This document shows positions 23,040 to 34,505 of a stretch of 64,000 nucleotides of DNA, one piece after another. The notes under the pieces are model-generated. The model was given only the letters and a program-made list of their open reading frames with translations, made no database searches and was not told the origin of the DNA. The DNA lies in the NCBI GenBank assembly GCA_026214975.1, contig CM047810.1:36381318-36445317 (forward strand), given 5' to 3'. The stretch comes from Gentiana macrophylla. Taxonomy: Eukaryota > Streptophyta > Magnoliopsida > Gentianales > Gentianaceae. Both the position numbers and the translations under genes were made by a program. Within the stretch, counting starts at the first letter, position 1. Every line of letters starts with the position of its first letter.

Positions 23040-24445
23040 AGTGTGGAGATGTAATAGTTCCATGCTGCGCTACAAAACATGTTTCACCAAGAACTAACAT
23101 GTTTTAGCTTTTAGACAAGTCAAGTACGTATTTTAACGTTTAATCTAACCACTTAAGTTGATTGCACATAAAAGGTTTCCTAAATACCACTAGACCTAAG
23201 ACCAACTCTACATTACGCTACTCAGCACATTGCACAGAAATATTAGAATCTAATTCAATACCCACGAGGCTAAGAAATAAAGCTTTCGGTGATCCTGAGT
23301 TTCTTCCCGCAAAGGGTCTCCACAAGGTGCGGAGCCGAATCCACCAGAAACCGAACCCTTAACTTCGCCATGTGACAAGCAAGACATTGATCTCAAGTCA
23401 ACGTCACGTAAGGCAAATGTAGAGTGTTCCTCCCGTGAGACACGGTGCGGAGCCAAAGCCACAAGAACACATACACCTGACTTTACAACATTCCACATAA
23501 CTCTCTATTCCATTTTTGCCTAGAAAATTAGCAACACTCTAGGATAGACTTCCATGTTTTCTTCACCACTTTGAACACTAAATCTACTCCAAATTCATAC
23601 AAAAATAAAACGAAAATTATTCTACAACATGCTTGTAACATTATACTAGATCTAGACACCAATATAACATGAAATTCATGTTAAAGTGATATGAAATTAC
23701 TCTAAAACATGCTTGAAGTAAAAAAACCTATAAACTTTGAATCCAATACACTTCTAACACTTACAACAATCAAATCTATCATTTCTACAAGTCATTGGCA
23801 AGATTTAAAAGCTACTAACAACTAAAGATTCAGTTGAACACTCATTTACCTCAAATCTTTTGAAGAAAGATGATATTCAAACTTGAATCTTCAAGAACAC
23901 AAAGAACACTTCAAGAACATCACTTGAATCCTAGATCTACAAGCAAAGCTCCAAGAATCTAAGCAACCCCTTCAAATCTACCACCAAAACAAAGTTCTAC
24001 CATAACTACAAACTTTAAAACATCAAAAAGTTAAGAAAAAACCTAAGAAACTTTATAGATCTAGAAAATTGGGCTCTCGAAACTCTTATCCGATCGAAGA
24101 GAAACTTATATCAAAATTAAGCTTTCATCAATGGAAGTATGTTTGTGCAATTAGTTTATGATTTCGACGGTTGAATTGATCGGAAAAGTAAAATTTCTTT
24201 CTTCTCCTGCTCTTTTCTTTCCTCTCTTCCTTTCCTCTCTTTTTCTCATGAAGCTGCCGACCCCTTGGTTTTAAGAATGAGAATAACGGTTTTGTGTAAA
24301 AGGTGGATATATATAGAGGTTGGTGCATTTACCTTTTTGCCCTTTCTAAAAGTTACACTTTTAATATACCGTAAATACTCTTTAATATTTATCTTAACAC
24401 TATTTATTTAATTAAAACATAACATATTAAAAATATCGGGTCACA
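23040..24445 (-). mobile_element. LTR-like dispersed repeat, copy B
   Basis: Shares TTTTAGCTTTTAGACAA, ACATAAAAGG and TTTCCTAA in order with copy D at 30062-30140, and ends ATCGGGTCACA, complementary in style to the TGTGACGCC start of copy D. On the minus strand a TATA-like CTATATATATCC lies at about 24309-24320 and a splice-donor-like GATTTGAGGTAAATG at about 23845-23860, so the transcribed orientation is probably minus. No coding sequence preserved. Confidence 0.45.
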
Positions 24446-24525
24446 CAAATTTGTAAAAAGACTTTTATACCTTTTACGGATAAACGAGTATCACATATGA
24501 AGGGCTATTTAATGTAATTACAATA

Positions 24526-25477
24526 GGGGGAATTGAAAATATATACCTTTGGGTAAAAATAGTTTTTTTATATACCATTATTTTTAAGTCTTCTGGCGAT
24601 ATCCTCAATGGGACGGGCGATTTGACATTCGGGACGTGATATAATATCATGCGCGGACGGGTTATTTTTCATTGAAGTCGACAAAAATAACACGCCCTCC
24701 ATTAAAATTTTCACTTCGGTCGTCTTAAAAACGCGTCCTCGAAATTGTTTTGTTTTTTTTTTTTTTTTTACAATTAAAAACATCGCTTTCTTCACGGAAG
24801 AAATTATTTGGTCAAAAGCTTCGACCCGGCAGCAATGGTGGCAAGGAGCTGCATCTTCTTGATAACACGTCTTGAGCAATTTTCACACATTCGGACTAAA
24901 TATTACGGCTGTCGTTTTTTTTATGTATATAACAAAACACACTAAATATCACGACATTGAACGTCAGGTCTCAAAAGTTTCGACCTGGGATTTTAATGGC
25001 AGAAAATTATAGACAAATTACTCCTTCATCCTCCCTCCCACTTCTTCCCCTTATATGTAAATTAACGACATAATCCCTCCACCAGCTGAATCTTCTTTCC
25101 GCAATATTTCGAACTAATGGTTTGGGGAAATAAATTGACATTGGATTGGGGAAATGCTGTAAACGGATACTTTGTTGATGAAGGAGACAAGTACGGAGGG
25201 ATTAATATGTAAATTGACATGAAGGGAATCAAGAAGATGCAGCAAAAAAAAAAAAAAAGAATTTTTAGCCGTCCGAAGTGATAAAATTTAGTGGGACGTG
25301 TTATTTTAGTCAAGACGATGAAACATAACCCAAATTTCACGACAATATATCCCGTCTCCGAATCTAAAAATTCATCCTATCGAGTATTTTGATAGGGTTA
25401 TTCTTGTAGTTAATTAAAAATAAGCAGACATAAAACAAACTATTTTTATCCAAAGATATATATTTTAAAATTTCCTC
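24526..25477. mobile_element. Mutator-type (MULE) non-autonomous element, 9-bp duplication
   Basis: Left end GGGGGAATTGAAAATATA and, in reverse complement, right end GAGGAAATTTTAAAATATA continue as inverted repeats through CCTTTGGGTAAAAATAG and CTTTGGATAAAAATAG. The 9-bp word ATTACAATA flanks it exactly (24517-24525 and 25478-25486). 952 bp, with an internal T or A run at each side and no domain. It interrupts a third copy of a block from the large inverted repeat, so empty-site comparisons exist within the window. Confidence 0.85.
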
Positions 25478-25486
25478 ATTACAATA

Positions 25487-25799
25487 TTGCAACTCAAATA
25501 CATTAGGTATAAATACTAGCAATTGCAATACAAATTTATAATATTATATATGCTACCTCTTTTTATCCGATGGAAAATAGAGTGACACGACTACTAAAAG
25601 GCAACACTTTACTTTTCTTTCAGCTTTTTCCTCAATCGCAATTGCTTTGCAGTGCATCATTAATGTGAACAAGTACCCCCCTCTCTACCTCTCCCCCACA
25701 CTCTCTCTCTATATATATTTTCTTTCTTAAAAATTGAGAATTGAGTAATACAGTGCTTCGGGATATTTTTCGCTGCACACGATAATATCAACGGGTTGA
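25487..25799. other. AT- and CT-rich intergenic DNA
   Basis: The first 60 bases complete the third copy of the inverted-repeat block (ATACTAGCAATTGCAATAC). A pyrimidine-rich run (CCCCCCTCTCTACCTCTCCC and CTCTCTCTC) lies at 25675-25715. No gene. Confidence 0.4.
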
Positions 25800-25834
25800 C
25801 GCGCAGCAGGCTGAACAACACACTGCTTCTGTTT

Positions 25835-25937
25835 TGGCGCGTGCTAAATGCCCTTAGCGTGCGCTAAAATTGCTTGGAACATCCTGTCAACAATCTGCTC
25901 CCTCTTGACATGCGCTAAACCTTTTTGGCGCACGCCA
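25835..25937. repeat. Two pairs of 12-bp palindromes, 20 bp apart
   Basis: TGGCGCGTGCTA (25835) with TAGCGTGCGCTA (25855), and TGACATGCGCTA (25906) with TGGCGCACGCCA (25926). Within each pair the start-to-start distance is 20 bp; the pairs are 71 bp apart. Copy A of the same repeat family has the related 70-bp array at 9691-9880. Confidence 0.75.
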
Positions 25938-26065
25938 AAAGGCCGAAACTGCTCCAAACATGCAGTTTTCTACACTATACGATTCCCAACTCATTCCAAA
26001 CATTTTTTTAGCGTTAAAGTACCAACAAAACAGCTGCAAATCAACACCAATACACCACTAAACTA

Positions 26066-26206
26066 ACACCAAATATTATTAAACTTAAGAATTCAATAGG
26101 AAGACCCTCTTACCTCAAATCCAAAGCAAAAGCAATCAAACATTATTAAACTTAAGAATACAATAGGAAGACCCTCTTACCTTAAATCCAAAGCAAAAGC
26201 AAGCAA
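26066..26206 (-). repeat. Duplicated splice-donor-like box in repeat copy C
   Basis: ATTATTAAACTTAAGAAT followed by CAATAGGAAGACCCTCTTACC occurs at about 26075-26130 and again at about 26141-26205. On the minus strand the box reads TTTGAGGTAAGAGGG or TTTAAGGTAAGAGGG, fitting the 5' splice-site consensus, as in copy A. Confidence 0.55.
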
Positions 26207-26753
26207 ATTTAACGCAAAACAACCCCGACTCTTGAACTTCTCAACCAAAACCTAATTGATCAACAATTAAACCTAAGTTAATTGTGATCAAAGGTTTCTT
26301 AACAATCTATTCTATGAATTAAAGGGTTTAGAACAACGAAACTTGATCAAACTTGAAGATAATCAAAACTATGGCTTAAACTGTTACTTTATCAAAACTC
26401 CAACCTTTTGGTATCAACACGCACCCCTTCTCCCGCTGATTCCAATTCTGTATTTGATTCTGAAATCCAGCACGAACTTGATGAGAAATTTTGGAGACTC
26501 CTTCCTTATGTTTTACTTAGTTTTCTGCTTTCTTTTCTGAAGGGAGTTCGAATTTGGAAAACGTATTCTGACAATATAAAACTTCCTTAGTTAATGGGGA
26601 GTTTTGTTCCTCATTAACTCCCATATTTATTTCCTTTTAAAATTTCTTTTGGCTTTACCTTTTTTATAACTTAAATCCTTTAATTATAAATATAATATTC
26701 AAATTTTTGTAAAAATACACGCCTGTCTTTTTTCAAAAAACCAGAATATTACA

Positions 26754-26988
26754 ACATTATGTCGTACTTCTCTTGGCTAAAGAAGGTATCCATCTTGTTG
26801 GATGTGTGGATGCATTCCTCTTTTGCATAATGTGATTGATGAATGAAAAACTATAGTTTCAAAAAAAAAAGGATAAAACAAAGTAAATATGATTTACTTA
26901 TTTTATGTGACATTAGGTTGCATGAAAAGGAATTTCCTAATGGACTATTTAATTAATTGGATTAAGGAAAGCTTACTGTTCTCCAAAA
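26754..26988 (+). other. Possible LINE/SINE 3' tail and intergenic DNA
   Basis: ATGTGTGGATGCATTCCTC, TGATTGATGAATGAAAAACT and an A10 run at about 26860 resemble the 3' tail of a plant LINE or SINE, but no coding part precedes it. Otherwise AT-rich. Confidence 0.3.
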
Positions 26989-27001
26989 AAAAAAAAAAAA
27001 A
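26989..27001 (+). mobile_element. Minimal poly(A) retro-insertion between 11-bp direct repeats
   Basis: AAAGCTTACTG at 26978-26988 is followed by TTCTCC and a run of A, then by a second AAAGCTTACTG at about 27002-27012. A six-base body plus poly(A) between target duplications is what an extremely 5'-truncated LINE-mediated insertion would leave. Confidence 0.55.
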
Positions 27002-27012
27002 AAAGCTTACTG

Positions 27013-27598
27013 GGCTTGAAAATGTCCATTAAGAATTAAAGGTAATTAAATGACAAATCATTTTAAAAATTCTCTATTAAGACTGAATAAAGGGTGTTAT
27101 CCAAACAATTTGTTGATGACTGTCCCTTTAAGGTGACCTACTTCGGACCGCTTCAAGGATCACACATGCCATTTTAAAGGAATCCGTCTTAGAGCATGTT
27201 TGTTAACAAAATTAAGTATTTATTCTAAAAAATTTAAGTGGTGACTATACTAAATGGTGTTTGATAACATTTCTCTGTCCACTTATCAAAATCAGATGAT
27301 CTAAAAATTTCTCCAAAATTTTGTATAAACTTGTAGACAAACCCGGTCCGTGCAATACAAGAGAGAACATAAAATCCGAAAATAAGTTTTAAAAGAAAAT
27401 GATATGTTAAGAAATTGGTGTGTTTATATTTAAAGCGTATGGTGAAGTAATATAAACATTGTGAGTGCTTAAGATTATTATGTTTAATGTAAGAATAGTG
27501 AATAATATATTGCAGTGATAAGAGGTCCACTTGTCTGATGTTCATTCCCATGTAAATAGTCTTGCACTTGAAACATATATTTAATGTAAGAACAAATA
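27013..27598. other. AT-rich intergenic DNA
   Basis: A 105-codon minus-strand frame (27234-27551) has no recognisable domain and AT-driven composition (many Tyr, Phe, Ile, Lys). I do not call a gene here. Confidence 0.35.
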
Positions 27599-27975
27599 CT
27601 TTTTTTTTTTTTTTTTAAGGGAAAAACTTCTTTGTTAGACTTTATCCGCCATACAAGCTGAGATAACATGCATATGAGGAGATAAAGCCCATGTTTTGTT
27701 TCCTACCAAACTTACGTCTTCCTTAGCTAAAACGTGAGTTAGGATATTACCCGACCTTTTTTACAAAAGAGAATTCAAAATAGGAAAAGCATAAAAGCAT
27801 ATTGCGACAGTTTTCGATGATGCTTCCCATCTGTGATAAATCTAGAGCATCCGAGTTAAGTTTTTGAATGATTGTAAGAGAATCTCCCTCGAAAATAACA
27901 TTAAAAAAGCCCCTTAAAAAAAAAAAAAAACAAAAAAAAAAAAACCTGGGACTCCACCACATCATGTCCACATAA
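27599..27975 (-). mobile_element. LINE RNase H fragment with poly(A) tail
   Basis: Minus-strand frame 27747-27971 includes GFFNVIFEGDSLTIIQKLNS and FSYFEFSFVKK, the middle of a plant LINE RNase H domain and clearly related to the copy at 10692-11282 (GYFNVILEGDSYLIHQRLKD there). A T run on the plus strand at about 27600-27617 is the probable poly(A) tail. A second A-rich tract (27907-27943) interrupts the left side of the domain. Confidence 0.7.
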
Positions 27976-28693
27976 CTGCCAAAATTGAAACCTTCCCAAC
28001 AGGCAACAATGGGTCACCAAACACCAACATAGCACTGTGACAATTGACAAACCGGGTAGTATGAAATTCTATTGAACATGCAAAGCCAACACTCAAGCAA
28101 GGAACAAAGCGTTTAATCTCATAGCAACACGTACAATAACACCAATTCAAACCAATGATTATTATAAGTAAAACCCAAATAATACAGAAAAAGTATATCC
28201 TTCAAAATCTTTATAGAAAGAGAAACACTTTTAAATAACTCATTTTCTGCCCTTCAATAACTACAATGGACTATAAAACAACTGGTCATATCCCCGAAAT
28301 GAATTCAATATTTCTAATCAAATAGGATAATCTGGTCATCAGAATTGAAGAACATTAAATATAGCAATTCTTTTTGTTGAAATTACTGAAGACGGGACTT
28401 ACTAAATTTTGTGAAGATAAACAAGTAGGTAGCTGGTGATCATGAGCCTTTACTTGTGTAAGAAATGTCACTTGTGTATCCACTTTCCACATGATAGTAG
28501 TCCTTGCACTATGCATCACATCATCAAAAAATCGAAAGAAAAAAAGAACACTTACAACAAGAGAGACAGAGAAAATAGTTGGATTGATCTTTGTCGTCTC
28601 CAGTTATCTTGCTCTCCTCCAGTAGTTTCTTCTCCAATGATCTCTTCTTGACCATATTGGGTGCCATTACACATGAAGTTCCCTCAAATCATA
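27976..28693. other. Intergenic DNA, no gene recognised
   Basis: Short frames at 27962-28150 (minus) and 28436-28651 (plus) lack recognisable domains. AT-rich, no repeat structure noted. Confidence 0.35.
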
Positions 28694-30350
28694 TGTGACG
28701 CCTGCTTCAGGATCTGAAAGACTTATCCGTCGAAGAACGCGGCGTCGCATATATTAACTTTTCATAAATCAAAATTAATATATACATAAGCCTCGTAACA
28801 ATCAATCACAGTAAAAGCGGAATAAATTAAAACTAAGGATAACTCGGAAAAAGAATGTCAAACGGCAAACAACGGATCACCAAGTCCCAAAATCTATGTA
28901 TAAGAAAACTGACCGACAAAACAACGAAATAAATATTGTTGTGACTTATTACATCCCAAATGAAACTGAAAAGATACTAAAGTCTATCTCCCTAAAACTG
29001 AATAATAAATTGCATAAAGTAAATGTCCAAGTCATCGTAACTTTATAGCTCAAGCGTCGGCTCTGTCAACTCTGTCGTCATAACCAAAATCATCATCATC
29101 CTGATAACCAAGGACGGAACTAACTTAGGGGCTGAGCGGGGCTAAGCCCACCCAGCCCTTTTTATTTTTTTCTATATAGTATATATGTCTAGCTCACTAA
29201 GTCATCAGCCTGCTAGATAATTAACCTTACAGCCACTAAAAGTATATGTTATAACAAAAAAAAAAACGATTCCATTGACATCACACGTTTATTTCCGACC
29301 CACGGTCATTTCAAACACTCAAAATATTACTTCAAGCACCGCAATTATTTTTTATGAAAATAATGTGAGTGGTACCTGACGTTTAAAAAATAGCGTCAGT
29401 GATGATAGTGACGTTATAGTTACAGAAATGTCACTTGTGAGTAACGTCAGATCCAATGAATTGACACCGGAGTTAACGTTTGTAGTGTGGTGCGGGAATT
29501 AAAAAAAAATCGACACCAGAGTTAACGTTTGTAGTGTGGTATCATAAGTAAAAAAAATACATCATAAAGTATAAATAAATTAGTCGTTTATAGAAAATTA
29601 TGTCGTATAAATAACATTGAAAAAAAATTTCTCAGCCCACCCGACAAAAATTTCCTGACTCCGTCCTTGCTGATAACCACCTTCTCGGGGTGGGGACAAT
29701 AAAGAGAGAAGGGGTAAGCACTTACGTACTTTGTAAAGGGTAGAAGAAACGGTTACACAATATACATATATAACATACATCGAGATAAAGTCTACAATCG
29801 CTACCATATAGGTTGTAACAGTAGAGCTCACTCACCCTCTACTAGCTCCGTAGTACATCTTTGCACAAGTAAGCTTTGTTACATCAATATCAAAGGACAC
29901 TACGCACGGTGAACAACTGCACCGCAACACGGTAAGCACCTCGAGGGCAAGGGCTTAGGTCCCCGTGAGGGAGTCACACACATCCTTTGGCATCAGACCA
30001 AGTAGAGGGGTGTAAAAATCCATGCTAAGAAGAATAGACGTGCCTCACCAATGATATCGACATTTTAGCTTTTAGACAACCACATATGTATTTACGAATT
30101 AAGTTCTAACCACCTGATTCATTCACATAAAAAGGCTTCCTAAGGACTTCTAGTCCTAGACCACTAATTATGCTACCTATCACATAGTAAAAAGATCAAT
30201 GACTACTAAGTCAATGTCTCACAAGGCCTAAACAACGCCTTCTGGTGCTCCCACCTTCTCCACGCAGAAGGTCTCAGTTGTGGTGCGATTTGATACCCAA
30301 GGCTACCAGAAGTCGATGTTAGACATTGTCAATTAACATATAATGTTTCA
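28694..30350. mobile_element. LTR-like dispersed repeat, copy D, interrupted by a hAT element
   Basis: Starts TGTGACGCCTGC. Shares with copy A the early block (TTATTACATCCC against TTATTACACTGG) and the ACTACGCACGG / ATTACGCATGG block, and with copy B the block TTTTAGCTTTTAGACAACCA, ACATAAAAAGG, CTTCCTAA. No coding sequence. The hAT-like insertion at 29109-29669 is later than this repeat. Right boundary approximate. Confidence 0.45.
29109..29669. mobile_element. hAT-type non-autonomous element, 8-bp duplication CTGATAAC
   Basis: Left end CAAGGACGGAACTAACTTAG; right end, in reverse complement, CAAGGACGGAGTCAGGAAAT. CTGATAAC flanks it exactly at 29101-29108 and 29670-29677. 561 bp. Internally ACACCRGAGTTAACGTTTG followed by TAGTGTGGT occurs twice (about 29465 and 29511). 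No transposase. Confidence 0.85.
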
Positions 30351-30609
30351 TAAGAACATACAAGTCACGTCATATCGTGTAATACACATGAAATCACATA
30401 ATTAATACAATACATGTTTACTGTAATATACACCACACTTGCACTGTAACCATTACACATGTATAGTACCTTGTTGTACATATCTTTTTAGTATATAAAT
30501 TAAATAAATTTACTTACCGTTCATAATATCTATTAAATCAACTATACTAATAATTTATTTACTTTCCTGGAAACAGAATGCATATATATAACCCTTTTTT
30601 GGAAATAGA

Positions 30610-30658
<49 letters not shown>

Positions 30659-30845
30659 TTTTTTTCTTTCTCTTTTTTCTTTTTCTTTCCCCTTCTACCT
30701 GGAGCTGCTTCATGTAAATAATGCCTGCAAATTGGCACATATATTGCGTTCCCTCCTGTCTTTACCATTTTTTAGAAGAAAAGAAATAGAAAATAAAGAA
30801 ATGATCAAACTGTTTTTTTTTTTTTTTTTTTTTTTTTTTGGGAAT
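30351..30845. other. Intergenic DNA with microsatellites
   Basis: (AT)n at about 30611-30653, CT-rich DNA at 30655-30700 and a T27 run at 30813-30839. The Tyr-Ile frames here come from the microsatellite. No gene. Confidence 0.6.
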
Positions 30846-31190
30846 GAGAGAATGACATAAATATTTCATCAATTGAGTAGAAGGACAGATTTTGAAAGCT
30901 TTTGCATAAATAATAAAACTATTTATTCACTTTCAAAATTCACTGTGTTGAAATTCATTGTTTAAATTCACCGCAAAATTCACCGTCGAAATTCACTAAT
31001 TTTTAAAATTCATTGTTTAAATTCACCGATTTTCGGGATTCTCTCATTCAAATTCACTGCTAAATTCACCGATTTGAGATTCACCTTAGGAGAGATTCAC
31101 CGATTTTCGGGATTCACTTGTTTGTCATTCTTGCTATAAAAATTATGCAGTTGTCATTCTCTCTATAAAAAATATGTATCTGTCCTGTTA
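30846..31190. repeat. AAATTCACCG short tandem array inside an inverted repeat
   Basis: Between about 30930 and 31115 the word AAATTCACYG recurs at roughly 10-25 bp spacing (for example AAATTCACCGCAAAATTCACC, GATTCACCGATTTTCGGGATT). The block is bracketed by GAGAATGACATAAATA and AAGGACAGAT on the left and their complements ATCTGTCCT and TGTCATTCTC on the right, so the whole may be a foldback or MITE-like unit. Confidence 0.5.
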
Positions 31191-31334
31191 CTTAAAAATA
31201 TTCCAGATTGTGCCATTATCCCTAATTTCCATTTTTTTTCCCTAAGACTTTAGTTGACTCCAAAGTAGTACTTCTTATTTTTATATTATTATTTTCTTTC
31301 CTTCGGCAACATGCAGCGGCTACTGAGAGCAAGT

Positions 31335-32250
31335 CAGGGCCGGTCCTCGCTTTTTTTTTGGCTTAAGACCAAGTCTCCGAATTGGGCATTTTATTAGAAG
31401 TTTTTATTAAATTTTTTTAAAATGTTAGATATTTTTTCATAAATAAATATTTTGGTTATCATTTACATACGAGTTCTGTGTCATTAATGTTATCCTCAAC
31501 TGGGGTTTGAGAATGGCAACACTTCAAACCTAAACCAACGATCATCGTCGATTCGTGAAGGGATATGCATTTTCGAGATACATGCATTTTCGAATCGATA
31601 TGTACTTACTCCTTTCGTGTAAGGGTTGCATCTTTTCATCCGTGAATAAATGACAACCATACCTTTCGTCAAGAGTAGCTCCATTCGTTTATGCAGATTG
31701 CAACCTATAAAAGACGTAAGTATGCATGACGAAAATTCATAAGTTTGACAACATCATCGTAAAAAACTTTGAGTGTCATCGGGTTTGATTCAAACAAGTC
31801 ATTTGTTTGAATCAAACACCCCTATCAGATCCTAAAAAAGATTTTCATTTGATCCGTTAGTGACAAATCGTGTGACATAAACATCTCTTAAAAGACAACG
31901 TTATTAACGTGCGCTTGGAGTTTCTAATTCTCTGTCAAATCCTAAGTACGACATTTTTTCCTACACTTATCGCGTTTTTAACATCCGTAAATGCAAAAAA
32001 TTAATAAAACTTGTTTGAATGTCTATTTTTTTTTGGCCAAGTAAATTTTTTTATTGGGACCTTTATCAATTGGAGTAAAAAAAAAGTTGGGTCTTTATCA
32101 AAAGAAAAATTAACATATTATATTAGGTTGGATCGGATTAAATCTACACGATTTTTTTTTTCTTTTAGTGAAAACGTATGTGCTGAGATTGCTATCCGAC
32201 ACCACTCCGCTTAAGATCAGGATCTCGCCGCCACTATAGGGCCGGCCCTG
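31335..32250. mobile_element. hAT-type non-autonomous element, 8-bp duplication GAGCAAGT
   Basis: Left end CAGGGCCGGTCCTCGC; right end, in reverse complement, CAGGGCCGGCCCTATAG, a known style of plant hAT terminus. GAGCAAGT is duplicated exactly at 31327-31334 and 32251-32258. 916 bp, no open transposase frame. Perfect duplication suggests a comparatively recent insertion. Confidence 0.88.
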
Positions 32251-32258
32251 GAGCAAGT

Positions 32259-32945
32259 CTTGCTTTTTTTTTTTCCCAGCAATATTACAAATAAAGAGAA
32301 TCGATCCTATAACAAATAAAAGATTAACAATAATGAATAAATACACATAATTAAACAAGGTCAAAACATCCAAAATCCGTTAAGAACACCCCTTTACCTT
32401 TTTAGCAATTTGAAAGTGAATCCAAAAGCAAACCAAAAACAAAAGCTTGAATCTTTTGATTCCACCACTCCTACAATTAACCTACGATAATTAAACGGTA
32501 CTCTACGATCAGACAATAGTCTATTCTATTAAAACTCGGATTTTCCTCAAATACGATCAGGATTCTAGATTTAGGGCTAAATTGAAAACTTACTGAATTG
32601 AAAACGATTGGTGTGGAAATGTTCGTTTCGATGAGACGATGATTTCCGCCTCCTGGATTCTTAGAGTTTTCCGATGCCTATTGGATTCTCCGGCCGGCAT
32701 GCTATAAGGGAAAAGAAAGAAAGAAAAAAACCTTTGGCTTTTCCTCTAGAATATAAATGTGGGAAGTTGAAGAGTGGTGTCTCAATTGAAGAGAAGTTAT
32801 TTTCCTCCTGGTTTGTTACATCAATATCAAATGCTAATGTTCATGCATATTTTCTATTTTAAGAAAATTGTTATTGTAGACATGATATGAAGGGGTACAA
32901 TAGCGACACCGTTTTGATTGTTTGTGTGCTTATTAAAAAAAAAAT

Positions 32946-32982
<37 letters not shown>

Positions 32983-34284
32983 TATATGTTAGTATCATAA
33001 AATGGTGTACATATTATTTACGCATCATAAATGGACGACTATTTTGTCTCCATCCGGTTTTTTTTTTCTCTTTTTTAGCCTCTGAAACGACGCCGTATGC
33101 CCCATGATACTCAGTCGTTGTAGGCATTAGACAAACGGACCACACGTGGCTGTCATTTATGCCTCTACGTGTAGATTTCTGTTGACACAATTACACGTGC
33201 AGGCCTTGAGGACTTATCTTCTCGACTCATCTTCTCCACGTACCATTCTGAACTCCACCACCGCCTTCTCATCTCCACCACCGCCCCTGTTGCCCTCTCA
33301 CCATCTTTCATGCCCACTCAGAAACTCCACTGAGAGGTAGAAGATGTTGGTAGAGGTTATGGGTTTCAATTCTCGTCGCATCTCCCGTTTCGATCTGCTG
33401 CTTTTCGGTTCTTCTCTCCGCCAAACTACTCTCCATCAGGTAGACATCTTCTTCTTCTGTATTCCCCTCTCATTCTTATTAATTTCGGATTCGTGCAACT
33501 GTCTTGCGATTATATGGCTTGTTGTTTGTTTTATCTGCAAATATGTTTCCTATTTTTTGGCCCGTTTTTATGGGTTCTTGGGTATATTCAGTTGAAGATA
33601 TTCAATTGGAAGTGAAAATTTTTTATTCTTCTATTTGCTTCTGAAGTGAAATGTTTGCTGCATGTCTTTGGTGTTTGGTTGTTATGAATGTCACAGATAT
33701 TCAATTGGTTTGCTATTATCTGCAAAGTTCTGTTGTCGGTCTTAAATTGTTTTCCCCAATTTTTCTCCATCTGGGACTCATAATTTGCCATCAATACCCG
33801 AACTAACGATTAGTGGCTGTGTTGGATTTTCAGTGAGTTTCTGCAGTGTTTTCCCTCTTTTTTGGCCTGATTTTTCAGGATTCTTGGATCATGATATTGA
33901 ATTAGTGGCTTACAATATTTGTCCTTCTGTTTCATTTATTGGCAAAACTGTGTTTTTGGCCTAAGATTTGATGACTATGCGTCTTGTGTATGTTTCAATA
34001 AAGAAAAAGGCCACAGATATTGAATTAGATTTTTGAATCTTTGTTCTGGGCCTATGTGTCTCATGTATATAGCAAGAGAATAAAACCATATTTGCTTTCC
34101 ACGCATAAAAATTCAAAGTAGTACTCTTCTCAGTTGGAAAATCAAACAATGGTGCCATGGATATGACTCTTCTTTGAAAATCTTTAAATTACAACCATGC
34201 TAGATGACCTAAAGCCTACACCCAAATTTGCAAAGCTAGAATACATAGTAAGTAAAGAACGACATGTTGTGTTACCTTTCTTTC
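32259..34284. other. Intergenic or Helitron-internal DNA, no confident gene
   Basis: Holds an (AT)n tract (about 32949-32980), the word AACGACGCCGT (33087) and two G-box-like CACGTG contexts (33144 ACACGTGG, 33193 ACACGTGC) followed by a CT- and CA-rich leader-like stretch and a frame beginning at 33344 that meets a donor-like CAGGTAGAC at 33438. It may be the upstream part of the RPA-like gene downstream, but no domain supports it. Short frames otherwise look random. Confidence 0.35.
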
Positions 34285-34505
34285 ACATGCTAATTCTCTG
34301 GACCATGACCATTTGGTACTTCACTGTGGTCTGAGCCTGTGCCATCCTGAACATCGCTATTACCCGTGTCTGGTTGTTGGCTTGCTTGGATAGCCTCATA
34401 CCTTCCTTGCCACATTTGTGCAAGCCTTATTTGCTCCTGGCTTGCTAACTTCTGTTCTTTTAGCTCCTCGTTTGCCTCGTGTAATTCATTGTGCCAATAT
34501 TTTCT
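34285..34505 (-). pseudogene. Coiled-coil C-terminal fragment, unknown protein
   Basis: The minus strand encodes about 66 residues ending at TAG (34290-34292): WHNELHEANEELKEQKLASQ then EQIRLAQMWQGRYEAIQASQ, a charged heptad-like helix, then an acidic and polar tail. Codon phase is clean to the stop but an upstream stop closes it after only a few more residues. The style recalls C-terminal tails of plant transposases, without a decisive motif. The word TTCATTGTGCCAATATTTT at its upstream edge is duplicated about 60 bp away. Confidence 0.3.

Larger units (their letters stand above)
25800..26753 (-). mobile_element. LTR-like dispersed repeat, copy C (ends ATTACA)
   Basis: Resembles copy A in order: GC-rich palindrome block, CAGTTTTCTACACTA, GATTCCCAACTC, then duplicated CTTACCT boxes. 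Ends GAATATTACA at 26753, the usual end of TGTAA-class LTRs. The left boundary is approximate. Minus-strand orientation is inferred from the splice-donor-like boxes. No coding sequence; short frames at 26343-26590 are not conserved domains. Confidence 0.45.

Noticed and set aside
27234..27551. 105-codon minus-strand frame
   Set aside because: AT-driven composition, no domain, no neighbouring gene signals.
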